Shown in pieces: positions 1 through 7,907 of a stretch of 48,128 nt of DNA; the stretch's first letter is position 1, and the number at the start of each line of letters is the position of its first letter. Source of the DNA: Rickettsiales bacterium UBA2645 (GTDB lineage: Bacteria > Pseudomonadota > Alphaproteobacteria > Rickettsiales > UBA1997). The position numbers were made by a program, and so were the translations under genes. The stretch is taken from assembly GCA_002359655.1 (NCBI GenBank), contig DENL01000010.1:1-48128 (forward strand), in the 5' to 3' direction. Below the pieces are notes generated by a model that was given only the letters and a program-made list of their open reading frames with translations, was not told the DNA's origin and searched no databases.

Positions 1-76
1 CCCCCCATTTTTTTAATTATGCCTAAAGGGATTAGAGCCGATAAGGAATTACTATTCACTTCAAGGTTTATAGGCG

Positions 77-646
77 CTATCTACGAGAATTTTTACTTAA
101 AAATTGGCGAATCTCGTCTACCGCATGGTCTTCTAGATTGCCCGCATAGCGCCATACAACATCACCTTCTGAATTAATTAATAAAGTTTCTGGAACCGCC
201 TTAATTCCAATAAATTTTGTGAATAAAGCTTGGTTATCTGTGGCCACTTTTTTAAACGGATTGTCATTTGTAGCTAAATATTTTTTAGTATTTTCATTGA
301 TATCACGCCAAGCAACCCCATAAATATCAATGATTCCTTCATCTCGTAACCGCAGCAAAACTTCATGCTCAGCAATGCAAGTTGTGCACCAAGAAGCGAA
401 AAGATTAATCAAAGAATATTTTCCTTTTAAATCTTTTTTAGAAAAATTTTCAGCTTCATCAAATAAATTTGGCAAAGAAAATTCAGGCAAGATAATTTTT
501 TCTTTAACAAATCTAATGTCAAAACTTTGCTGAATGTCTCGCTGCTCAATTTCTTGTTTTTTACTGATTTTGTAAGTAGAAAAGCCAATTACTGAAATCA
601 AAAAAATCAGCACAAAAAAAGGTATAAAGTTGCTTAAATTTCTCAT
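77..646 (-). CDS. dsbE: Thiol:disulfide interchange protein, DsbE/CcmG-type thioredoxin
   Basis: A 189-residue membrane-anchored periplasmic thioredoxin. One N-terminal membrane segment (about residues 8-24) is followed by a thioredoxin-like domain with the redox motif WCTTC (Cys87 and Cys90) and the cis-proline loop VPET at about 151-154, as in CcmG. This family reduces apocytochrome c or its chaperone during cytochrome c maturation; that role is inferred from family, since no other ccm gene lies in the window. The gene is divergent from tgt with only 15 nt between the two ATGs, so the promoters must overlap the opposite coding region or lie within the gap. The length is normal and no lesion is visible. 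A general ResA/TlpA-like reductase is the main alternative. Confidence 0.85.
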   Translation of the reverse strand: MRNLSNFIPFFVLIFLISVIGFSTYKISKKQEIEQRDIQQSFDIRFVKEKIILPEFSLPNLFDEAENFSKKDLKGKYSLINLFASWCTTCIAEHEVLLRLRDEGIIDIYGVAWRDINENTKKYLATNDNPFKKVATDNQALFTKFIGIKAVPETLLINSEGDVVWRYAGNLEDHAVDEIRQFLSKNSRR

Positions 647-661
647 AAAATTTTAAAATAA

Positions 662-1798
662 ATGACCAAAGAATTTTCCTTTAACTTAAAAAGCAGCGAC
701 AATAAAGCAAGACGCGGCGAAGTGATAACGGCTCACGGTAACATTCAAACTCCAGCCTTTATGCCAGTTGGAACCGCTGCAACTATTAAAGGAATAAAAT
801 CACGCGACATAAAAGCATCAGGTGCTGAAATTATTTTGGGTAATACTTATCATTTGATGCTACGCCCGAGCGCTGAAATAATTGAGCAGCTTGGTGGACT
901 TCATAAATTCATGAATTGGCAAGGTCCGATCTTGACTGACTCTGGCGGTTTTCAAGTAATGTCACTTTCTAAAATTCGTAAAATTTCTGATGAAGGAGTT
1001 GAATTTTCTTCGCACTTAGACGGCTCTAAACACTTCGTCAGCCCCGAAAGATCGATTGAAATTCAACACAAACTAGACGCCGATATCACAATGATTTTTG
1101 ACGAATGCGTTGAGTTTCCTGCAACTTTTGAGCAAGCAAAAAAAGCGATGGAACGTTCAATTCTGTGGGCTAAAAGATCTAGAAATGCTTTTATTAAAAG
1201 ATCAGGATACGGAATTTTTGGCATCATGCAAGGTTCAACTTTTCGTGATTTGCGTGAAATTTCAGCACAAAAATTAATTGAAATTGGCTTTGATGGCTAT
1301 GCAATCGGTGGTTTAGCGGTTGGCGAAGGACAACAAGAAATGTTCGCTGTACTCGATTATGCACCAGATTTATTGCCGATTGAAAAGCCGCGCTATTTGA
1401 TGGGAGTTGGTAAACCTTCTGATATTGTTGGTGCAGTTGCTCGCGGAATTGATATGTTTGATTGCGTTATTCCAACCAGATCTGGTCGTACTGGACAAGC
1501 TTTCACAAGAAATGGAGCTATTAATATACGCAACGCCAAATATCGCACCGACGAAAAACCGCTAGATGAAAAATGCCTCTGCTACGCTTGTAAAAATCAC
1601 AGTCGCGCTTATTTGAATCACCTCGATAAAGCAGGAGAAATGCTTGCTGCGACGCTACTTTCCGAACATAATATTTTTTATTACCAAGATTTGATGCGAG
1701 ATATTCGTAGCGCGATTGAAGAGAAAAATTTCACGCAGTTCGCTCAAAGTTTTTTCAATGTTTTTAATCAAAATCAAGAAATTGAAATAAGCTCTTAA
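662..1798 (+). CDS. tgt: Queuine tRNA-ribosyltransferase (tRNA-guanine transglycosylase)
   Basis: A cytoplasmic enzyme that exchanges guanine-34 of tRNAs with GUN anticodons for preQ1 in the queuosine pathway. The 378-residue protein is full length. It has the substrate-binding motif DSGGFQVMS (Asp93), the nucleophile region DMFDCVIPTRSGR (Asp267) and the zinc site CxCxxC at Cys305/307/310 with His336. The N-terminus aligns with other Tgt proteins at the chosen ATG (RRGEVITAHG, then PAFMPVGT). It is monocistronic as far as can be seen: a minus-strand small ORF lies downstream and dsbE is divergent upstream. No other queuosine gene is in the window. Confidence 0.97.
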   Translation: MTKEFSFNLKSSDNKARRGEVITAHGNIQTPAFMPVGTAATIKGIKSRDIKASGAEIILGNTYHLMLRPSAEIIEQLGGLHKFMNWQGPILTDSGGFQVMSLSKIRKISDEGVEFSSHLDGSKHFVSPERSIEIQHKLDADITMIFDECVEFPATFEQAKKAMERSILWAKRSRNAFIKRSGYGIFGIMQGSTFRDLREISAQKLIEIGFDGYAIGGLAVGEGQQEMFAVLDYAPDLLPIEKPRYLMGVGKPSDIVGAVARGIDMFDCVIPTRSGRTGQAFTRNGAINIRNAKYRTDEKPLDEKCLCYACKNHSRAYLNHLDKAGEMLAATLLSEHNIFYYQDLMRDIRSAIEEKNFTQFAQSFFNVFNQNQEIEISS

Positions 1799-1824
1799 GT
1801 CAATTCTAACAAGGCTTTGGAAAG

Positions 1825-1998
1825 CTATTTTTTTTCTTCTTTCTGTTTAACTTTTTTAGGAATTTCTTTGGCAGCATCTTTCACAGCTTCTCCAACAACC
1901 TTGATCTTCTCGAATTTTTCATCGGCGTAATTTTTGGCCTTATTAAACAAAGGTATGGAAATCAGGATTAGAGTGATGATAAGTAAAATACGTAACAT
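1825..1998 (-). CDS. Small hypothetical membrane-anchored peptide (57 aa)
   Basis: A short gene in the gap between tgt and eno. It starts at an ATG (complement of 1996-1998) and ends at TAG. The protein opens with MLRILLIITLILISIPLF, one convincing membrane or signal-anchor segment (about residues 3-18), followed by a highly charged tail rich in Lys and Glu ending KQKEEKK. No cysteine lipobox is visible. No family is recognised. The Shine-Dalgarno region is weak. The clear division into hydrophobic head and amphipathic charged tail is why I call it a gene and not a chance frame. It is convergent with tgt and divergent from eno. Confidence 0.55.
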   Translation of the reverse strand: MLRILLIITLILISIPLFNKAKNYADEKFEKIKVVGEAVKDAAKEIPKKVKQKEEKK

Positions 1999-2013
1999 TT
2001 TTAGATTTGAAAA

Positions 2014-2042
2014 TTGACTATTTAGCCCCGCTAAAACAAAAT
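2014..2042 (+). promoter_or_regulatory. Candidate eno promoter with an internal palindrome
   Basis: TTGACT (2014-2019) is followed after 17 nt by CAAAAT (2037-2042), a fair sigma-70 match about 40 nt upstream of the eno ATG. The spacer contains the perfect inverted repeat TTTAGC-CCC-GCTAAA (2021-2035), placed where a repressor would block the promoter. The boxes are seen directly; operator function is inference. Confidence 0.35.
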
Positions 2043-2081
2043 TCGTCGCCTCTTACCTTCAAGTCAATCACTTAATTATAA

Positions 2082-3359
2082 ATGACAAAAATATCTCGAT
2101 TGCACGCGCGCGAAATTATTGATTCGCGTGGATTTCCAACTCTGGAAGCTGAAATTCATTTAAGCGATGGCTCAAAATCAATTGCTGCTGTTCCAAGCGG
2201 AGCCTCAACTGGCAGCCTGGAAGCTTGCGAACTGCGCGATAATAACCAAGCAAGATTTTTAGGCAAAGGCGTTTTGAAAGCTGTTGAAAATATAAATACT
2301 AAAATCGCCAAAAAATTGCTTGGCTTTGACGCGACAAAACAAGAAGAAATCGATCAGATTTTAATTGAAATTGACGGCACAAAAAACAAATCCAATCTTG
2401 GTGCAAATGCCATCTTAGCAGTATCTTTGGCTGCTGCAAAAGCGGCGGCAACTTCAAAAAAAGTTCCACTTTTTCAATATTTAGGTGGCGATACAGCAAA
2501 CCTTTTGCCAGTTCCAATGATGAATATCATCAATGGCGGCAAACATGCTGACAATAAAATCGATATTCAAGAATTTATGATCATGCCAGTCGCTGCCTCT
2601 TGCATAAAAGATGCAATTCGCGCTGGGGCTGAAATCTTCCAACATTTAAAATCACTTTTACAAAAAGATTTTCACAATACCAATGTTGGAGATGAGGGTG
2701 GATTTGCACCTAATTTAAATTCAGCTAAAGAAGCGCTAGACTACATTTCTGAAGCAACTGCTAAAGCTGGTTACAAGCTTGGCGAAGAAGTTGTTCTAGC
2801 TCTTGATTGTGCTTCATCAGAATTTTATCAAGACGGCAAATATAATCTGGCTGGTGAAAATAGAATTTTAAATTCTGATCAACTCATTTCTTACTACGAA
2901 GAGTTGGTTAAAAATTATCCAATTTTTTCAATTGAAGATGCTTTTGCTGAAAAAGATTTTGCTGGCTGGAAATCAATCACTCAAAAACTTGGCAATAAAA
3001 TTCAATTAGTTGGTGACGATCTTTTTGTTACTAATCCAGAGATTTTAAGCAAAGGAATCGCCGATAAAATGGCCAATGCCTTGCTAGTCAAATTCAATCA
3101 AATCGGTACTTTGTCTGAAACTTTGAAAGCAATTTCAATTGCCAAAGCAGCAAATTATAACAACATTATCTCACACAGATCTGGCGAAACTGAAGACGCT
3201 ACAATTGCACAATTAGCAGTCGCCACTAATGCTGGCCAAATCAAAACTGGTTCACTTTGTAGAAGCGATCGCACCGCAAAATATAACGAGCTAATCCGCA
3301 TTGAAGAATATTTGGGCACAAAAGCTAGATATGCCGGTAAATCAATTTTGAAAAAATAA
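2082..3359 (+). CDS. eno: Enolase (phosphopyruvate hydratase)
   Basis: Interconverts 2-phosphoglycerate and phosphoenolpyruvate in glycolysis/gluconeogenesis. The 425-residue protein is complete. Visible are the mobile loop SGAST (39-43), NGGKHADN with His155, the catalytic acid GDEGGFAP (Glu205), metal ligands Asp242, Glu285 (IEDAF) and Asp312 (GDDLF), the catalytic lysine in VKFNQIG (Lys337), the signature SHRSGETED and Lys388. One nucleotide separates its TAA from the ATG of dat, so the two are almost certainly co-transcribed and may be translationally coupled. Enolase implies that at least lower glycolysis or gluconeogenesis runs, in contrast to Rickettsia species that lack the pathway. 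Confidence 0.98.
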   Translation: MTKISRLHAREIIDSRGFPTLEAEIHLSDGSKSIAAVPSGASTGSLEACELRDNNQARFLGKGVLKAVENINTKIAKKLLGFDATKQEEIDQILIEIDGTKNKSNLGANAILAVSLAAAKAAATSKKVPLFQYLGGDTANLLPVPMMNIINGGKHADNKIDIQEFMIMPVAASCIKDAIRAGAEIFQHLKSLLQKDFHNTNVGDEGGFAPNLNSAKEALDYISEATAKAGYKLGEEVVLALDCASSEFYQDGKYNLAGENRILNSDQLISYYEELVKNYPIFSIEDAFAEKDFAGWKSITQKLGNKIQLVGDDLFVTNPEILSKGIADKMANALLVKFNQIGTLSETLKAISIAKAANYNNIISHRSGETEDATIAQLAVATNAGQIKTGSLCRSDRTAKYNELIRIEEYLGTKARYAGKSILKK

Positions 3360-3360
3360 A

Positions 3361-4203
3361 ATGTCTCGCATCAGCTATTTAAACGGAAAGTTTTTGCCTC
3401 ATGAAAATTGCTTAGTTCATATTGAAGATCGTGGCTTTCAATTTGCTGATGGTGTTTATGAAGTCACACTTTTCAAAAATGGGCGTTTAATTGATGGTGA
3501 TGCCCACATTGAAAGGCTCTTTAGAAGTCTGCGTGAAATGAAAATTGAACATGATTTTAAAAAAGAAGATTTAACAAAAATACAAATCGATCTTTTTGAA
3601 AAAAATCAAATGATTGAGGGAATTTGCTATGTTCAAGTTACACGAGGCTTTGCCAATCGTGTATTATCTTTCCCAAAAAATTTAACTCCGACAATTTCAG
3701 CAACAGTAACTCTTGGCAAAAAACTTAGTGCAGAAGAATTTGAAAAAGGCGTGTCAGTTATGACTCATGAAGATATTCGTTGGAAGCGCTGTGATATTAA
3801 GTCTATAGCTTTGTTCGCCCCTAGTTTTGTCAATCAAAAAGCCAAAGATTTAGGTTTCGACGACGCAATTTTTGTGCGAGATGAAGTCGTTACCGAAGGA
3901 ACTTTTGCCAACGCTTTTATTGTTGATGAAGATAACACGCTAATTACTAAAGCACCTGACAACCTTATTTTGCAGGGTATTACCCGCAATCGTCTGATTG
4001 AAATTGCCAAAGAAAATGGCATCAAAGTTATTGAGAGAAATTTTACAGTTGTAGAAATGCTTGCGGCAAAAGAAATATTTCTGACCAGCTCCAGCTTGAT
4101 TCTAAGACCAGTTACAAAAATTGATGGAAAGATAATTGCTAACGGAAAAGTTGGCGAGATTGCAAAAATTTTGAGCGAAGAATATAAAAAATTTATTGGT
4201 TAA
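3361..4203 (+). CDS. dat: D-amino-acid aminotransferase (PLP fold-type IV)
   Basis: A class-IV pyridoxal-phosphate aminotransferase of 280 residues. The sequence RCDIKS carries the Schiff-base lysine (Lys147) in the context typical of D-alanine transaminase, and VTEG (Glu179) is the conserved PLP-ring contact. The family converts D-amino acids such as D-alanine and D-glutamate through their 2-oxo acids, supplying peptidoglycan precursors. It follows eno after 1 nt. Its 3' end overlaps the convergent exonuclease gene by 11 nt. A branched-chain aminotransferase or aminodeoxychorismate lyase is a less likely reading because the lysine motif and the N-terminal segment (LNGKFLPHE, then IEDRGFQFADGVYE) fit Dat best. 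Confidence 0.85.
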   Translation: MSRISYLNGKFLPHENCLVHIEDRGFQFADGVYEVTLFKNGRLIDGDAHIERLFRSLREMKIEHDFKKEDLTKIQIDLFEKNQMIEGICYVQVTRGFANRVLSFPKNLTPTISATVTLGKKLSAEEFEKGVSVMTHEDIRWKRCDIKSIALFAPSFVNQKAKDLGFDDAIFVRDEVVTEGTFANAFIVDEDNTLITKAPDNLILQGITRNRLIEIAKENGIKVIERNFTVVEMLAAKEIFLTSSSLILRPVTKIDGKIIANGKVGEIAKILSEEYKKFIG

Positions 4204-5002
4204 GTTCTTTTAAAAATTCAGAAAAATGTGGTTTATTTTGTGAATTTTTTTCTAAAAATTCGGCCAAATTTTTTCTACATTTTACAAAAGCATCTTTGCT
4301 CATCGAGCCATTATGGTGCTGATAAATCAGATAAAGCAAATAAGTATTAATCACATCAGTTTCGCAATAATTTCTGATCTCTTGTAACTTTCCTGCGTCA
4401 AACATTTCCATCACTTGTGAGCCATCAACGACAATCTTTCCCGGTAATTTAAAAGCAGCACAAAGTTCGTTCATCTTCACTTTTGCTGAAGCACCAAAAT
4501 CGGAAAAAGCGTCGGCCAAATCGCAATGCCAATCCAAAGAGTATTTCTGATTATAATTATTCCATTTATCACCAATTTTATAAAGCCAAGCTGCTTCAAT
4601 TTCATGTTTCATCGCGGCATATTTTAAAACCGGCAAGTCAAAATTTTTGCCGTTAAAACTGACTAGACGCGAAATATTTTTCTTCAAATGCGAAAAAAAT
4701 CCGCGTACTAAATCAGCTTCCAAGGCAAATAAATCACCACCTGAACGAATATCTTTGATTTGATAAAATTCTTGCCCAGAAAAGTCGCGTACAATTTCTG
4801 CTTCTAAAAAACTAATCGAGATTACTTGCCAAAAAGGTTGGCGCAGAAAAGAATTTTTTCCTTCGGTAATTTTTAAATGATAGTCAGTCAACGCTTGACG
4901 TAGCTGATTTTTATCATCACTTTCCAAATTAAGTAAACGCTTCGCGGCATTGGTGTCGGGAATTGTTTCGATGTCAAAGACAAAAAGATTTTGGTGTTGC
5001 AT
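4193..5002 (-). CDS. Predicted 3'-5' exonuclease, PolB-type DEDD family
   Basis: A 269-residue stand-alone exonuclease-like domain. The three exonuclease motifs are present in order: FDIET (Asp10, Glu12), the ExoII region SFNGKNFDLPVL (Asp122) and YCETDV with Asp216 as ExoIII. Together they give a DEDDy metal site (Tyr212xxxAsp216). The family is related to the proofreading domain of B-family polymerases and is usually annotated as a predicted 3'-5' exonuclease; its cellular substrate is not established. The ATG is 68 nt from the divergent quinone oxidoreductase gene, and the stop lies inside the end of dat. Confidence 0.85.
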   Translation of the reverse strand: MQHQNLFVFDIETIPDTNAAKRLLNLESDDKNQLRQALTDYHLKITEGKNSFLRQPFWQVISISFLEAEIVRDFSGQEFYQIKDIRSGGDLFALEADLVRGFFSHLKKNISRLVSFNGKNFDLPVLKYAAMKHEIEAAWLYKIGDKWNNYNQKYSLDWHCDLADAFSDFGASAKVKMNELCAAFKLPGKIVVDGSQVMEMFDAGKLQEIRNYCETDVINTYLLYLIYQHHNGSMSKDAFVKCRKNLAEFLEKNSQNKPHFSEFLKELNQ

Positions 5003-5070
5003 TTAAGCGAGGTAAATTGAAATTAATAAAGTCTGTACAGCTATTTAAACAACTCTCAAAGCAATAAAAA

Positions 5071-6039
5071 ATGCAAGCAATTATTCTTTCAAAAACTGGA
5101 GATGTTAGCAATTTAAAAATTAAAAAAATTGATGATCCCAAGCCGCAGAAAAATGAAGTTATAGTTCGTCACACCACAATTGGCGTGAATTTTTTTGATG
5201 TCGCCTTTCGTCGTGGTCAGTATAAATTAGAAAAATTCCCAGCTATTTTAGGCTCAGAAGCTTGTGGAGTTGTGGAATCGGTCGGCGACGGCGTTACGGA
5301 ATTTAAAGTTGGAGATCGTGTTGCTTATGCAACTGGCCCGATTGGCGCATACTCTGAAAAACGCGCTATTCATCAACACCATTTAATTGCTGTACCTGAA
5401 AACTTAAACGATCAACAAATCGCCGGATCTTTACTGAAAGGCTTAACCGCCCACGCTTTATTGCACCGAGTTTATATCGCCACTCGCGCTAAAAGAATTT
5501 TAGTGCACGCCGCTGCAGGTGGCGTTGGTCACATTTTGTGTCAGTGGGCCAAGTATTTGGGATTAGAAATTATTGGTACTGTCGGTGACGATAAAAAAAT
5601 CTCTGTAGCTCAAGGTTTTGGTTGCAATCATGTTATTAATTATAAAAGCCAAAACTTTATCGAAGAAGTAGCAAAAATAACTAATAATCAAGGGGTTGGA
5701 TTGGTTTACGATTCAGTCGGAAAGGACACTTTGGAAAAATCGCTAGAATGTTTATGGCCGATGGGAATGTGTGTAAGTTTTGGCGAAGCTTCTGGTGCAA
5801 CTGAAAAGCTTGATTTAAACCGCTTAGTTTCAAATTCGCTTTATTTAACTCGTCCAACAATGGCGCTTTACAAGGCCAATCGTATCGAATTAGTTTTATC
5901 AGCCAACGAAGTTTTTGCCGCTTTAACTCAAGGAATTATCAAATCAAAAATTACTACTTACGCTTTTCAAGATTTTGCCAAAGCACATCAAGCCTTAGAA
6001 AATCGTACATCTACAGGGTCAATCGTTTTAAAAATTTAA
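5071..6039 (+). CDS. NADPH:quinone oxidoreductase (zeta-crystallin-like MDR)
   Basis: A 322-residue medium-chain dehydrogenase/reductase of the zinc-free quinone-reductase class. It shows the N-terminal GroES-like fold with GSEACGVVESVG (61-72) and the nucleotide-binding motif AAAGGVG (147-153), which is the usual form in Qor proteins. No zinc-binding cysteine cluster is present. It probably reduces quinones or enones with NADPH in the cytoplasm. The decayed gene begins 3 nt after its stop, so the two may once have formed an operon. The family is clear; the physiological substrate is not. Confidence 0.88.
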   Translation: MQAIILSKTGDVSNLKIKKIDDPKPQKNEVIVRHTTIGVNFFDVAFRRGQYKLEKFPAILGSEACGVVESVGDGVTEFKVGDRVAYATGPIGAYSEKRAIHQHHLIAVPENLNDQQIAGSLLKGLTAHALLHRVYIATRAKRILVHAAAGGVGHILCQWAKYLGLEIIGTVGDDKKISVAQGFGCNHVINYKSQNFIEEVAKITNNQGVGLVYDSVGKDTLEKSLECLWPMGMCVSFGEASGATEKLDLNRLVSNSLYLTRPTMALYKANRIELVLSANEVFAALTQGIIKSKITTYAFQDFAKAHQALENRTSTGSIVLKI

Positions 6040-6042
6040 ATT

Positions 6043-7892
6043 ATGAAGCAGCATGACATTTCTGATCTAACTAATATCCAGATTCGCGACGCCGTATCTG
6101 ATATTTTAGCCAATCAAAGCAGTATTGATAGAGCCCATCCGTTATTAATTGAAAAACAAAATCTGTGACAGCAACCAGATTTTGCCAGACTTTTTAGATG
6201 GGATAGAGCTAGGCGCATTAGTGATACTGCAAATTTTTTCTACGAATATTTTAAAGCACCGCCCCATAATCTTGATTTACCAACACTTCGCGCAAACGCC
6301 CCCTTTGCCCTAAACATGATCAATCACTCCAACAGCAACAACGTAGCCTCATGTCAGAAAGACATGCAGCTCTAATGTTAATATATGATACTCTTGAGCA
6401 CCAAGCCGAGTGATATTCAAGAAACTTTCTTTCAGTCCTTCCCTCCCAAAAGAGATGGCGAGATTTTATGCCCTGGCGGTACTGGAGCAAGATTGGAAGA
6501 ATTAATTCAGAGTTTAAAAGTTCCAAAAGAAGATCTTACAACATTAGAAATTCACCAACTTCTAATGAGCAAAATTATTGATCGATTGAAGTATGTAGTT
6601 GATTCAGAGTATCAGGTTCATCTCTTGCCTTACCTGAATTTTGCCTTTGGCTTGGAAAGCAAAGAGGATGTCAAAAAAAGAGACGTAACCTTCACCATCC
6701 CGCAATTCGATATCCCAGCTTATGTTTTGCAGGAAGAGCTCACTAACTACGCTGAGAATTTTAAAACAGAAATTCAGCGAAGAATTGATTACTTAAGAGA
6801 AGCCATCGACGCAATCTGTCAAGATTTTGACGCCAATATTATTTATAATCCGTCACAAACTGAGCGCTCTGCTGAAATGACGCAAAAATTTAAATCGCTT
6901 GGGATATCAAGCTCTGAATTTGCTGGCCTGATAAAAGAGAAAGAAAAATCACAAGATATCTTGCTGGATGAAGATGAAGATGGATTTGAATGGAATCTTG
7001 AAGCAATTGACGCTCTAGTAAAAAAAGATTTACTCTTGCAATTGATGTCACGCAATCCCGAAAAAACTTACACACCTTCACAAACCATGTCGGACAACAT
7101 TCCGCGCGGATCCAATTTATTCAGAGAAGATGCTGCAGCAAAAATTGCTGAACTTTTACGCTCAAACAATGAAGAAGATTTATTGATCGGTGTTGAGTCT
7201 TTGTGGACTTTGGGAGTAAGACTTGCAGGTAATAGCCCAATTCAACTGATTAAAACCATCAATCTTCTTTCGGTAAGTTTTTTACAGAAAAATGTGAAGC
7301 CTCACCTTCCTTATTCGCGTTGATAAGGGCTCTTAAATGTGGCGCAAAATCTCCCATAAATTACCGAGGTAACAGCGAAGAAATCAGAAAAATTATTGCA
7401 GATCACTCAACTTTTAACGATTTATCCCACGCCCTCACTACTGCGGTGACAGAAAAATTACCACGCCTTAGTATGGATGGGGTAAAAGAATTATTTACTC
7501 TTGAAGGCGAAATTCGCGCTGCGCTCTTTAAAGTTTACGGCTTTGATACAAAAAACATGTTAGAAGATTTTAGTATTGATGATTCAAACCCAGTAAAATC
7601 TTGTCTGCCTTTTAGCCAAAAATATAGAATCACGCCTAATCAAAAGATCATGGGAATGGGCAAAAAGATTGCCGATCTCATAACCTGTGAACCACATGAA
7701 TATTCTATTTACTTGCCATTTACTTATAACGACGTTTTTACTAACGAAGGAGATCGAGAGTCAATTCTTAAAATGTTTGAAAGTAGGGAGAAGATTCAAA
7801 ATTTTTTACCTACTCCGCCAACAATCATAACGCCAACTCAAACTAATGCTTCCTACCAGCTAATAGGAACAAATCTATCAAGAATCGCTTAG
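6043..7892 (+). pseudogene. Large decayed gene of unknown family (about 600 codons, several lesions)
   Basis: One former gene can be followed across several broken frames. The frame starting at ATG 6043 runs as protein-like sequence to an in-frame TGA (6166-6168) and continues open after it to about 6300. Coding sense then moves to the frame ending with TGA near 6411 (containing LMSERHAALMLIYDTLEHQ). It returns to the first frame as a 312-codon stretch (6385-7323, including LCPGGTGARLEELIQSLK), and finally shifts into the frame ending at TAG 7892. The last shift coincides with the A5 tract at 7288-7292; one extra base would join FLQK to the downstream frame reading SLFALIRALKCG. The downstream piece has only a TTG near its beginning and no convincing start. 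The segments are mostly helical, rich in Leu, Glu and Lys, with no recognisable domain, signal peptide or membrane helix. It could be an old effector-like or accessory protein; that is only a guess. Intact neighbours argue against general sequencing error. Confidence 0.72.
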
Positions 7893-7907
7893 TCTGGTTA
7901 AAGAAAA

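Noticed and set aside
1..59. A minus-strand open frame from GTG 59 running off the left edge
   Set aside because: Only 19 codons are visible, there is no good ribosome-binding site and no recognisable sequence.
6166..6168. TGA read as tryptophan (recoding) in the decayed gene
   Set aside because: Intact genes such as the M23 peptidase and the acyltransferase end in TGA, tRNA-Trp has the ordinary CCA anticodon, and the same region has frameshifts as well.
7320..7892. A separate 190-residue gene with TTG start
   Set aside because: The TTG overlaps the previous stop, there is no ribosome-binding site, and coding sense continues upstream in the same frame; it is better explained as the end of the decayed gene.
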